This document shows, piece after piece, positions 36,669 to 45,476 of a DNA stretch of 64,000 nt; the stretch's first letter is position 1; each line of letters opens with the position of its first letter. The notes under the pieces were generated by a model. That model had not been told where the DNA came from. It ran no database searches and saw nothing but the letters and a program-made list of their open reading frames with translations. A program made the translations under genes and the position numbers. The DNA comes from Planctomycetales bacterium (GTDB lineage: Bacteria; Planctomycetota; Planctomycetia; Planctomycetales; Planctomycetaceae), in contig JAPLOA010000088.1 of assembly GCA_026400835.1 (NCBI GenBank), positions 124,001-188,000 on the forward strand. Direction: 5' to 3'.

Positions 36669-39600
36669 ATGTCCGTTACGGGTGCGATTGATGAGAAGAG
36701 TGCTGAAGCTCTGCCAAGCCCTGAGCAAGCAGGTCTCGACGGTTATCGGGAGTCCACTTCAGCCCTGGAACGCTTCATCAACAGTTTTCTTCGCGAACAG
36801 AATATTCGCTGGATGCTGGTGATCGGGGCCGCCATTGTTTTCGGTTCTTCGCTGATGCTGGTTAGTCGAGAATTCTCCAGTTGGCCTGCGGGACTGAAGT
36901 ATCTTACAGTGCTGGCCTACACAGGAGTAATCTTCGCTGCTGCTGAAGTCGGTCGCGCTCGGCTGGGTTTGAAAGTGACCTATCGCGTCCTGCACGCGTT
37001 GACGTTGTTTCTGCTTCCGGTCTGCTTTCTGGCTCTGAACTGGGCCACTTCCTCAGGTCTTGCCGGCAGCCTGATGAATGTTGCCGAAGCGATCGCCTGG
37101 GGAGTTCCTGCCGCCGCGTTTCTGCTGTTTGCAGCCACTCGAATTTTCGACCATCAATTGCGAGGACGCCAGACCACATTTGTCGCGGCGTATGCGTTGC
37201 TAACAATCGCCGGTGCACTGCCGAAGTTGACTCATCCTCTCCTGTCATTCAGCGTTTCGCTGGTGCTGTGGTTTGTGATGAGTGCCGGAATGATCAAAGT
37301 GAATCGCCATATCTTCTGGCTGGCTGAAGAGAATCGCTGGCCTCGCATTTTTGCGTTCTTCCCCTCGCTGCTGCTGGGGATCATGTTTCTGATGCTCATG
37401 GTGACTCGAACCGCCGTCGGTGTGTCACTCGAATGGATTGGTTTCGGCTCTGTTCTTGTCTCCGCCACAATTCTGATGAACGCTCGCACGGTCGCGGATG
37501 TCTTCCGACAGCGAACAGGTGACCTCGTTCGTCCACTGCCGTGGTCTATCGTGTTGCCTGTGCTGGTCGGTTTGATCTGGATGGTCGCTGGACTCGGGCT
37601 TGCATTTGCAGGATTCCCAAAGACCTTCGCGCTGGTGCCAACATGTGCTTTGGCGACAGCAATGTTGTTTGTGACAGCTCGCGAAACTAATCATCGTGGA
37701 TTTGTCTGGGCCGCGTTGGTCACAGGGCTGATGACTTATCAGTTTTCGCCAACACTTTTCCGCGAAACTGCATTGTCCCTGAGAGACGCAGCGGCCGCCG
37801 GACTTCAGACCCCAAAACTTCCGCTGGCGTTTTATGGATTGACCTATCTTCCGTTCATTCTTGGAGCCGCAACACTCTACCGTGCCTTCCGGACTCGAGT
37901 TGCATCGCATCTGGTTGAGCCACTCAGGACGCTTTCATGTTGCCTGGCAGTCGCTCTGCAGGCTGCCGCGATTACGAATGCTCAGGCCATGTTTCTGGTT
38001 TCTGCGGTCAACATCGTCGCGTTCTACCTGTTGGGAGTCATCCTTCGCGATCGCAACATCGCAAGACTATCGCTGATCTCGCTGGGTTCAGCTGTCACGA
38101 TGCTGGTACCGTTCTTCACGGCAACCTCCAGCTCGACGCCAATGATCGTTCTGCTAATGACATCGGCATCGTCCATCGCATTGAGCCTGGGAATACTCGG
38201 CTGTGTGCTGGCGGTGACTCGCATTGCAGATCGGTTACTGAAGCTTGTGCCTGAGGGCGAATCATCTCACGGCGAAAAGTCCCGACTGGATCACCTGGGC
38301 GAATCACTGGGACTATTTCTGTCCGGTGGTTTGGCGCTCTACTGGATAGCTTTCGCTTTCCGGAGCATTGTTCATCCACAGATTTCTTCAGTATCGTGGA
38401 TTCATTGCCTGCTTCCGCTGACGACCTTTGTGGTTCACTCTATCCGCTATCGCAATCTCTTGAGCGGCTTTGTGTTCTGGGCTCTGCTGCTGACGGGGTT
38501 CGTGTTTGTTGCCTTTGAAGCAAACATCAGCGGGGCCATGATCAATTCCTGCCTCACACTGACATTGGGAATCGGGTCCATCGCCGGAACATTATGGTTC
38601 CGATCCGGACTGACGGCATCAACGCCGAGCATCGGCTTGTCGGCTCTCGTACCCATATCATTGCGAGAGTCAGAGCGGAGAACTACGACTCGCGACGCGT
38701 TATTGGTGCCATTTAACTGGCTCAGCATCGGTGTCATGTTTGCGATGACGGGGCTTCTGCATCTTCCGACTCTGATGTATCACAACCTGAATCACACCGC
38801 ACTGCCGATGCCGCTGGCTACGACGCTGACGATTGTGTGGCTGACGGTTGCGACATTGATGATTGGAAGTCGACCAGCCAGCGTCCTGAGTGCGCTCACG
38901 ATTCCCTTGCTGTGTTCGTCACTGGCCTTTACAGCGGGGCTTTTCCGTGATCCTTCCTGGACGCAGATCTTCGTCATCTGGGCCACGGCTTCATCGGCCT
39001 GCAGCATTCTCTTTTCGAGGATGCGAAGTCCCTCGACAGAGTTGGCCTTGATGACCAGTCGAGCGTGGATGTTGGGCACACTGGCTGTTTCCACAACCAG
39101 CTTTAATCCTGAACACCGCGTCATTCCTGTCGTCGTGTTGCCGGTTCTGTTCATGATCAACCGACATTCGCTGTCTGGTCTTCAACGAACGATCATTGCC
39201 ATCCTTGCCAATGTTCACTCTCTTCTGTTAGTTGGGGGAGTGATGGGATTGCAGGGAAATGTGACATCGCTGTTTTCATTCTACGACGAGAATGTTCTGC
39301 GAGTTTTCTTTCCGGTCCTTGTCGGCAGCGTGTTTGCCTTTGAATTGCTTCGCCCACGGCTGGAGCAGGAACTGGTAGAAGTCTGGCAAGTGGTTCTTCG
39401 CGTCTGCGGAGGAGTTGTGATTTTCGCAGCCATGGTCCGAGGACTGCCTTCGTTCCCGATGAGCGTCCTCACGGTGGGTACATTCCTTGCGGCGGCGGCA
39501 TTCGAACTTTGGAATGCAATCCGCCGTCAACAGGAATTCTACGTCTGGAACGCCTTTGCACTGATCGCTGGTTGTGGTGGCTGGATGATCGTCGAACGTC

Positions 39601-40382
39601 TGATTGTTCCCGGGACAGGGATGTCTCAGATTCTGCTGCTGGTCCTTTCCGCGATCACATTGACCGTTGCGGAGAAGTCCCGAGGCCATCAGCAAGCTGC
39701 GATCTTCATCCGACCGATGCGAATGATTGGTATCTCACTACCAATAGTGGTCTCGGTTCTCGCTCTGTTGCGAACGACGATGGCCGGGGCCGATGTGCGA
39801 GGCCTGCAGGCTCTGGCTGTCTTCGGTTGTGCGGCGATCTATTTCCATCAGTGGCTTTTGAGCCGACGACGACTGTTCCTGCTGCTTGCTGGTGCTGTCG
39901 TCAATCTGGCGTTTGTTCTGCTGTGGAGAAGTCTGCACTTCAGCGACCCTCAGTTCTATATGGTGCCGGTCGGGTTGTCGGTGCTGGGACTGATTGAAAT
40001 CCTGAAAAAAGAGCTGCCATCTTCGTCTCATGACCCGCTGCGATATTTCGGAGCACTCATCATTCTTGTCTCTCCGGTGTTCGATATCCTGAGCGGCAGC
40101 TGGGCTCACTTGTTGTCACTGCTGGTGTTGTCGACTCTTGTTGTGCTGCTTTCGATCGGGCTGCGATTGCGAGCCCTGATGTATACAGGGACCGCGTTTA
40201 TCCTTGCGGATCTGGCCGGAATGATCTTTCGAGCCACGGAAGACAGGATGTCTTTGCTATGGATCGGCGGCCTCGGTCTCGGCGTCGCCGTGATTGCTCT
40301 CGCCGCGATCTGCGAGAATCATCGCGATCGAGTTCTTGCTCGCATCCGCACTCTGTCTGCAGCGTTGGCAACATGGGAATGA
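36669..40382 (+). CDS. very large polytopic membrane protein, unknown function
   Basis: A 1237-residue protein made almost entirely of hydrophobic helices, roughly thirty by eye, after a 45-residue polar N-terminus ending INSFLREQNIRWMLVIGAAI. It resembles the planctomycete and DUF2157/DUF2339-like class of multi-span proteins in composition, but I cannot name the family securely. No soluble domain is evident; charged loops at about residues 515-535 and 650-680 interrupt the helices. It is followed after 117 bases by a PspA-like gene in the same direction, and both could belong to an envelope-stress or membrane-maintenance unit. Confidence 0.72.
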   Translation: MSVTGAIDEKSAEALPSPEQAGLDGYRESTSALERFINSFLREQNIRWMLVIGAAIVFGSSLMLVSREFSSWPAGLKYLTVLAYTGVIFAAAEVGRARLGLKVTYRVLHALTLFLLPVCFLALNWATSSGLAGSLMNVAEAIAWGVPAAAFLLFAATRIFDHQLRGRQTTFVAAYALLTIAGALPKLTHPLLSFSVSLVLWFVMSAGMIKVNRHIFWLAEENRWPRIFAFFPSLLLGIMFLMLMVTRTAVGVSLEWIGFGSVLVSATILMNARTVADVFRQRTGDLVRPLPWSIVLPVLVGLIWMVAGLGLAFAGFPKTFALVPTCALATAMLFVTARETNHRGFVWAALVTGLMTYQFSPTLFRETALSLRDAAAAGLQTPKLPLAFYGLTYLPFILGAATLYRAFRTRVASHLVEPLRTLSCCLAVALQAAAITNAQAMFLVSAVNIVAFYLLGVILRDRNIARLSLISLGSAVTMLVPFFTATSSSTPMIVLLMTSASSIALSLGILGCVLAVTRIADRLLKLVPEGESSHGEKSRLDHLGESLGLFLSGGLALYWIAFAFRSIVHPQISSVSWIHCLLPLTTFVVHSIRYRNLLSGFVFWALLLTGFVFVAFEANISGAMINSCLTLTLGIGSIAGTLWFRSGLTASTPSIGLSALVPISLRESERRTTTRDALLVPFNWLSIGVMFAMTGLLHLPTLMYHNLNHTALPMPLATTLTIVWLTVATLMIGSRPASVLSALTIPLLCSSLAFTAGLFRDPSWTQIFVIWATASSACSILFSRMRSPSTELALMTSRAWMLGTLAVSTTSFNPEHRVIPVVVLPVLFMINRHSLSGLQRTIIAILANVHSLLLVGGVMGLQGNVTSLFSFYDENVLRVFFPVLVGSVFAFELLRPRLEQELVEVWQVVLRVCGGVVIFAAMVRGLPSFPMSVLTVGTFLAAAAFELWNAIRRQQEFYVWNAFALIAGCGGWMIVERLIVPGTGMSQILLLVLSAITLTVAEKSRGHQQAAIFIRPMRMIGISLPIVVSVLALLRTTMAGADVRGLQALAVFGCAAIYFHQWLLSRRRLFLLLAGAVVNLAFVLLWRSLHFSDPQFYMVPVGLSVLGLIEILKKELPSSSHDPLRYFGALIILVSPVFDILSGSWAHLLSLLVLSTLVVLLSIGLRLRALMYTGTAFILADLAGMIFRATEDRMSLLWIGGLGLGVAVIALAAICENHRDRVLARIRTLSAALATWE

Positions 40383-40499
40383 AGAGCCCCATGCGGAATG
40401 CATATTGATTTATGTTTGATTTGAGATCAGCGGGACCGCGCTGCGTTTTGAAAAGTGGTTTGTTTCTGTTTTCTGTCAACCAATGTTTCTTAAAGGATC

Positions 40500-41183
40500 A
40501 TGACCATGAAATGGCTTACCCAGTTCAGTTTGATTATGCGTTCCAGCCTGACCACTCTGAAAGACAGGATGGAAGACCCGGAGCGAACTCTGCATCAACT
40601 GCTCATCGATATGGAGGAAGAGCTGGACGGCGTTCGATCTCGAGTTGCAGAAGCAGTTGCTGATGAGATTCAGATGCGGCAAAAGACAGAGAGAGAACGA
40701 GCCGATGTCACAAAATGGAGTGATCGTGCAACTCAGGCGTTGAAACGCAATGACGAGACGACAGCGAAAGCAGCTCTGGATCAGAAGTTATCAGCTTTGC
40801 AGCGAGCGGATCGATTTGAGCAGGAGCTTGGTCGACAGCAAAAAGATGTTCTGAAACTGCAGGATGCGGTGCGTGACCTTGAGGACAAAATTCGTCAGGC
40901 CAGGCAGAAGAAGACTCTGTTGATGGCTCGTCTGGCCCGTGCTGAATCCAGCCAGAAGATTCACGATGTGATGGAACGCACTGCGACGCAATCGGCGTTT
41001 GCTCAGTTCAATCGACTCGAGGAAAAAGTTGACCGGCAGGAAGCCCTGAGCGAAGCCTGGGATCGCATGGACGGCAAAGATCCTGACGCTATGGAGCTGG
41101 AAAGAAAGCTTGATGCTGCAGAACGAAGTGATCGAATTGCGGAAGAACTGGCGCAACTTAAGGCCAGCGTTGCGGGGATTTGA
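40500..41183 (+). CDS. PspA/IM30 (Vipp1) family membrane-associated protein
   Basis: A 227-residue, almost wholly alpha-helical coiled-coil protein. The N-terminal amphipathic helix (LTQFSLIMRSSLTTLKDRMEDP) and the phrase DRMEDPERTLHQLLIDMEEEL match the ESCRT-III-like PspA/IM30 family, which assembles on stressed inner membrane to seal it. The remainder (KAALDQKLSALQRADRFEQEL...) is the long helical hairpin. AAAGGA lies close before ATG 40500; ATG 40506 is an alternative. Upstream is the giant membrane protein and downstream a 131-residue hypothetical protein, all in the same direction; PspBC partners are absent. Confidence 0.88.
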   Translation: MTMKWLTQFSLIMRSSLTTLKDRMEDPERTLHQLLIDMEEELDGVRSRVAEAVADEIQMRQKTERERADVTKWSDRATQALKRNDETTAKAALDQKLSALQRADRFEQELGRQQKDVLKLQDAVRDLEDKIRQARQKKTLLMARLARAESSQKIHDVMERTATQSAFAQFNRLEEKVDRQEALSEAWDRMDGKDPDAMELERKLDAAERSDRIAEELAQLKASVAGI

Positions 41184-41302
41184 TCGTTCGCGACGGAACC
41201 GTTGCGGATCCATTCCCCGGGGCAGTCAAAAGCTGAGCGCAATATCAAACATCAATGCTTCACTTTTGACTGTCCGACTTAGTCCCGGACGGAGTTCACA
41301 AA

Positions 41303-41698
41303 ATGGCCGAACCACCACCAGCAGTCATTCGACACGGACTTTCGGGAGCGATTCGAACACTGCTGCGAGCGTGGTGGGGATCGGATCGCATTCGAACTTC
41401 TCCCACAGCCGGCAGAATGCTGGCCTTGAAAACCGGCGATCGATTCCTGCTGCGGGATCGGATCTGGATCGTGACTTCTCGCGATATCAAATGCCGCGAA
41501 TCCTCAGCTCATGTGCGACTGGAAATCAGAAGTGAATCAGAAAATCAATCCGCCGAATTGATCTGCGGTGCGAGCAATGTTCTATCAGCTCGACTTGAGC
41601 CTGCTGGACTGCGAATTGATGAGTGGATAATTCCAATCTGGGATGAGGATGTCAGCCTCCTGCCGTCAACCTTGACTGCGGCAAAGGCGACGGTGTGA
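41303..41698 (+). CDS. hypothetical protein following pspA
   Basis: A 131-residue soluble protein starting at ATG 41303 with a GGAG nine bases upstream. It opens with a basic helix-like segment (GAIRTLLRAWWGSDRIRT), followed by a strand-rich domain (GDRFLLRDRIWIVTSRDIK, LRIDEWIIPIWDEDV). I recognise no family. It lies 119 bases after the PspA-like gene in the same orientation. Confidence 0.6.
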   Translation: MAEPPPAVIRHGLSGAIRTLLRAWWGSDRIRTSPTAGRMLALKTGDRFLLRDRIWIVTSRDIKCRESSAHVRLEIRSESENQSAELICGASNVLSARLEPAGLRIDEWIIPIWDEDVSLLPSTLTAAKATV

Positions 41699-41817
41699 CG
41701 TAAACCAATGCCATAGGAATCCGCTCTTGCGAATCATCAGTGCCGGTCTGGATAATTGCCTCACTGCTCTGATTCGGTTCGGGCGTACTGCCTTTGGGGC
41801 ATGCCCTGTCGTAATCA

Positions 41818-44235
41818 CTACGCTGTCACGAGCCGCTGAGTCTCGCCCTGAATCAGGGAGAACTGCGTCAGACGGCAGAGATCCAGCAGTTCGTTGGCGG
41901 CCTGCATGATTCCGATCATGTCTTTGTCATGTTCCAGAGATTCCAGCAACTGCTCGGACACGTCGACCATGCTGTCGATCCCCGCCCGCTCAGCTGTCGT
42001 CAGAATTCTGGAGGTCAACGTTCGCAGTTCGCCGAGATCCTGATCATCCAATGCGGTGACCAGTCGCTCAATCTGCAAGCCGATGTCGAGGGCAATGTCT
42101 GTCGAAACGCCCGGCATTTCTGCACGTGTACCAGATCGCAGACGCACGGCTGAGATAAATCCTTCGACCAGTTCAGGGTCGAATTGAGTTCCTGCACATC
42201 GGCGCAGTTCTTCAAACGCTTCAGTGCGTGATTTGCGGCGGCGATAAACAGCGTCGGAAGTCATGGAATCAAAAGCGTCGGCAATCGCGAGTACTCGTGA
42301 AGCAACACTTGGTCGGCTTCCGACGGTGTTCAGTTCTTCCTGATTGCTGAGATCAAACCGGACGGAATACTGTTCGATGATCTCGGTGACAACATCTGAG
42401 CCAAACGAATTCTTCACCAGTTGCATGCTGACATAACGATTGCGTCGCATGATGGCCCACTCTTCGTCGGTCAGACGACCATGCTTCTGAAGGATCGCAT
42501 CCGGGACACCGATCTTTCCGATGTCGTGCATCAGGGCTGCGATTTCCAGGTTGTAGCATTCACGCATTGACAGCAAGCCCTCGGCCGTTGCTACGCAAAG
42601 GTCTGCCACACGTCGACTGTGAGCCGCTGTGGGCTGGTCACGATACGACATGGCGGACAACAATGCGGTGACGGCCTGGAAAGGAATCGTAACTGCCGCT
42701 TGTTTTCGTGGTTCTTTGCGAGCTGTCGCCGGTGTTTCACCAAGCTGTGAGATCTGCTTTTGTGCTTTGTCGAAACGAATGACCTGATTTCTGCCATTTC
42801 TCTTGGCAACGTACAGACACTTGTCAGCCTGATCGAGAAGATCCTGAGGTGAGTCCGCTTTCTGGGCAAAAGAAGAAACTCCAAGACTTGCAGTGACTTT
42901 TAATTCGCCTATCTGCAAAGCTTTAATTGCGAGACGAATGCGTTCGGCCCGCAGTTCTGCTTCGTCGAGACTTGTGTCCGGCATCAGCACAGAGAATTCC
43001 TCGCCACCGTAGCGACAGACGATGTCCGACTCCGCAACAGTCTTCATCACTACCGACGCTACTTTGCGCAGGACTTCATCGCCCATCGCATGGCCATGAT
43101 TGTCATTGATTGATTTGAAGTGGTCGATGTCGACCATCATTGCGGACAGCTCACCGCCCACCAACTTCTTTTGAGCCCACGTGGATTCAAAGTCTTTGAA
43201 GAAGCTGCGACGATTCACGCAGCCAGTCAGAGCATCACGAGTTGCCAGCCATTCCAGTTCCCTGTTCTGCTGGCGAACTTCTTCACTCGACTGCTTCAAT
43301 GAACTCAGAGCATCGCGAAGTTCTTTCTGCTTACGATCAAGCTCTGTGACGTCTTCAAAACTAGCGACAACGCCACGGCACTTCTGACGTTCATCGTGAA
43401 TGGGCACGGAACTGACCGAGAACGTTGTCTCTGTGCCGTTGACGCCGAGCTTCATAATCACACCACGCAATGACTGCCCGCTGGAAATGGTGGTTTGCCA
43501 GGGTTGTTCCGAAAGCGTGGTTTCGATCTGATGGCGAAATCCTATTTGATTCGCGTTCTTTCCGACCAGCATCTCAACCTCCTGTTGAACATGCTGAGCA
43601 AACGCGCTATTGGCAAGCACAATGCGCCCGTCGGTGTCAATGACGAGAAGACCTTCAGCGAGGGCGTCCAGCGCTTCACGAACTCGCGACGGAATCACCT
43701 GTGACGGATTCAACTGGCGAAGTACTCGCCGCAGATACAGCGAGAACGAAAAGAACAGGCCGACGCCCAGAAACAAAGAAAGTGAGAACTCGGGCCGCAT
43801 TATGTTGCCCAGAGGTCCTGCCGCTACTTCGAGAAACCGGACTTCCAATTGTCCCCAATGTTCACCTGATGTGGTAATAGGCACAATGAATTCACGTGAT
43901 GAATTTGGGACGGATCCGCTTGTTTCCCAAAGTGACTGATGTTCTCCGGAGGCAAACAGCAGTTCTCCGTTTTCGTCTGTTCGCACGGCCAGAGATTCGA
44001 CTTCCGGATTTCGCTGGCGAATCGCGTCAAACGTTTCCTGAATCTGCATCTCATTCATTCGCGGCGCAAGTGCCATGAAGCTGACGGCCGTGGCTTCGCA
44101 GAATGCAGATCGGTTTTTCTGTGCGGCGGTACCGACGTTTGGAATCAGTCCCAGCAGACCGGCAACCAGCAAAGCACTAATCGTGAGACTGACAAGTCCC
44201 AGAACGATTCGCATGCTTGAGGAGAGGCGGGGCAT
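41818..44235 (-). CDS. membrane diguanylate-cyclase/degenerate HD-GYP signalling protein
   Basis: An 805-residue protein from ATG 44235 (the frame extends to 44331). Layout: N-terminal transmembrane helix (MRIVLGLVSLTISALLVAG...), periplasmic sensor region, second helix near residue 160, PAS domain (~205-325: ALAEGLLVIDTDGRIVLANS), coiled coil, GGDEF domain with GGEEF at about 410-414, then an HD domain with HSRR and HDIGK near residue 569, and a helical C-terminal tail. The GGEEF site suggests diguanylate cyclase activity; the RxxD I-site is absent. In the HD half the HHExxDGxGYP motif is replaced (EIIEQYSVRFDLSNQEE), so phosphodiesterase activity is doubtful. The tail has HPt-like heptads but no His. 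Output is probably c-di-GMP synthesis. Confidence 0.85.
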   Translation of the reverse strand: MPRLSSSMRIVLGLVSLTISALLVAGLLGLIPNVGTAAQKNRSAFCEATAVSFMALAPRMNEMQIQETFDAIRQRNPEVESLAVRTDENGELLFASGEHQSLWETSGSVPNSSREFIVPITTSGEHWGQLEVRFLEVAAGPLGNIMRPEFSLSLFLGVGLFFSFSLYLRRVLRQLNPSQVIPSRVREALDALAEGLLVIDTDGRIVLANSAFAQHVQQEVEMLVGKNANQIGFRHQIETTLSEQPWQTTISSGQSLRGVIMKLGVNGTETTFSVSSVPIHDERQKCRGVVASFEDVTELDRKQKELRDALSSLKQSSEEVRQQNRELEWLATRDALTGCVNRRSFFKDFESTWAQKKLVGGELSAMMVDIDHFKSINDNHGHAMGDEVLRKVASVVMKTVAESDIVCRYGGEEFSVLMPDTSLDEAELRAERIRLAIKALQIGELKVTASLGVSSFAQKADSPQDLLDQADKCLYVAKRNGRNQVIRFDKAQKQISQLGETPATARKEPRKQAAVTIPFQAVTALLSAMSYRDQPTAAHSRRVADLCVATAEGLLSMRECYNLEIAALMHDIGKIGVPDAILQKHGRLTDEEWAIMRRNRYVSMQLVKNSFGSDVVTEIIEQYSVRFDLSNQEELNTVGSRPSVASRVLAIADAFDSMTSDAVYRRRKSRTEAFEELRRCAGTQFDPELVEGFISAVRLRSGTRAEMPGVSTDIALDIGLQIERLVTALDDQDLGELRTLTSRILTTAERAGIDSMVDVSEQLLESLEHDKDMIGIMQAANELLDLCRLTQFSLIQGETQRLVTA

Positions 44236-44568
44236 GAACCTGAACCAGTTAGTGAGGAATCCTGTTGAAAGCTTCTGAGGTGAGCATAGGTCACATTTTT
44301 CCGTTGGAAGTCTTTTGTTGCAGATACGCAACAGCGTTCGAAGATAACGAGGGGAGATTCCCCTGCATTATTCGGCAGGACTCACCCGTATCGCGGGGAA
44401 TCCTCTTCCAAATCAGGCCCTGCAATCCGCAAAAACGAATCACCGTGCACGATCGAATCGTTCTGCCAAACTTTGATCTGCCCCTGTTTGCGCTGAAGCT
44501 CGACTCAACGAGTCCGGCGCGGGATGCAGCGATTTTAAGTCTTCTGCCGTCCGCGAATTCGCGCGGAA

Positions 44569-45387
44569 TCAACGCGCATCCGGAACCCGGATCTCGATCA
44601 GCATACCGGGGAGAAAAACTTCCGGGAGAGAATCGAGTGATCGTTCATCCAGCAGCGTACAACTCAATTGTTGCTCGGCGGCAACTTCCTGGATTCTGCG
44701 GATCGCCGTCACACAACCATATGCGAGCCACATCCGACCGTTGGGACGGAGTCTTGTGCGTGCTCCAGCGACCAGAGATTGAAGTAACTGAAAGTCCGGA
44801 TCGTAAAGAGCAAATTCTTCGACACTGACCGGCGTACGGTTCTCCCATGGCGGATTCGAGATAATAAAATCGAAGGTCTCTTCCGGCTTAATCACAGTCC
44901 ACGCTTCGGGCGCTCGCCGTGGCACCGGTCTGGCGTCGAGTCGCTCTGTGAATCCCATTTCAGCGGCATTGAATCGTGCGTTCTCGATTGCTTTCGGATT
45001 CAAATCTGTCGCCACAACACTTGCTGCTCCGGCCTGCAGGCAACATAGCGAAACAAGTCCGGAACCCGTCCCAATCTCCAGCACTGTTGACCCAGGCAGG
45101 CGAGCATCGTTGAAGATCTTCAGACGGAGACTGTCCGTATCCGCCGGTTCCCAGAAAACCGACTCCATAATCGCCACATCACGAGAAAGTCCGTCGATCG
45201 GCTCCCAACGCACAATACCCGGAGCTTTCTCGCGGCCCTGTGTTCGCGCAACAATGGCGTCGGGACGATCTGTTGCGACGGGTTCTGATGGTGACGAACC
45301 CGCGCCGCATCCTCCAAGGAAAAGCCCGAGTGGCAACAACACCAGGAACTGTCGAGCGTCGGAAATAATCTGCAGCCTCACCACCAT
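44569..45387 (-). CDS. lipoprotein with class I SAM-dependent methyltransferase fold
   Basis: A 272-residue protein. The N-terminus carries a lipobox (LFLGGC, Cys at about 27), so it is predicted to be exported and lipid-anchored. The rest is a Rossmann methyltransferase: motif I VLEIGTGSGLVSL, then ATDLNPKAIENARFNA and the NPPW motif (DFIISNPPWENRTP) used by N-methyltransferases of the PrmC/RsmC/HemK type. Cytosolic SAM is needed for activity, so the export signal conflicts with the catalytic fold. Either the signal is not used as such or the domain has a different role. It is convergent with nothing nearby; the coiled-coil gene lies upstream on the same strand. Confidence 0.75.
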   Translation of the reverse strand: MVVRLQIISDARQFLVLLPLGLFLGGCGAGSSPSEPVATDRPDAIVARTQGREKAPGIVRWEPIDGLSRDVAIMESVFWEPADTDSLRLKIFNDARLPGSTVLEIGTGSGLVSLCCLQAGAASVVATDLNPKAIENARFNAAEMGFTERLDARPVPRRAPEAWTVIKPEETFDFIISNPPWENRTPVSVEEFALYDPDFQLLQSLVAGARTRLRPNGRMWLAYGCVTAIRRIQEVAAEQQLSCTLLDERSLDSLPEVFLPGMLIEIRVPDAR

Positions 45388-45476
45388 CAGAGCATCAATC
45401 CCGTGCAGGATACACTATCCCTGAAGAGTTGTTGGACAAAGTATCAAGCCCGCCTGTGCTTTTAGTGATTCGCGGG

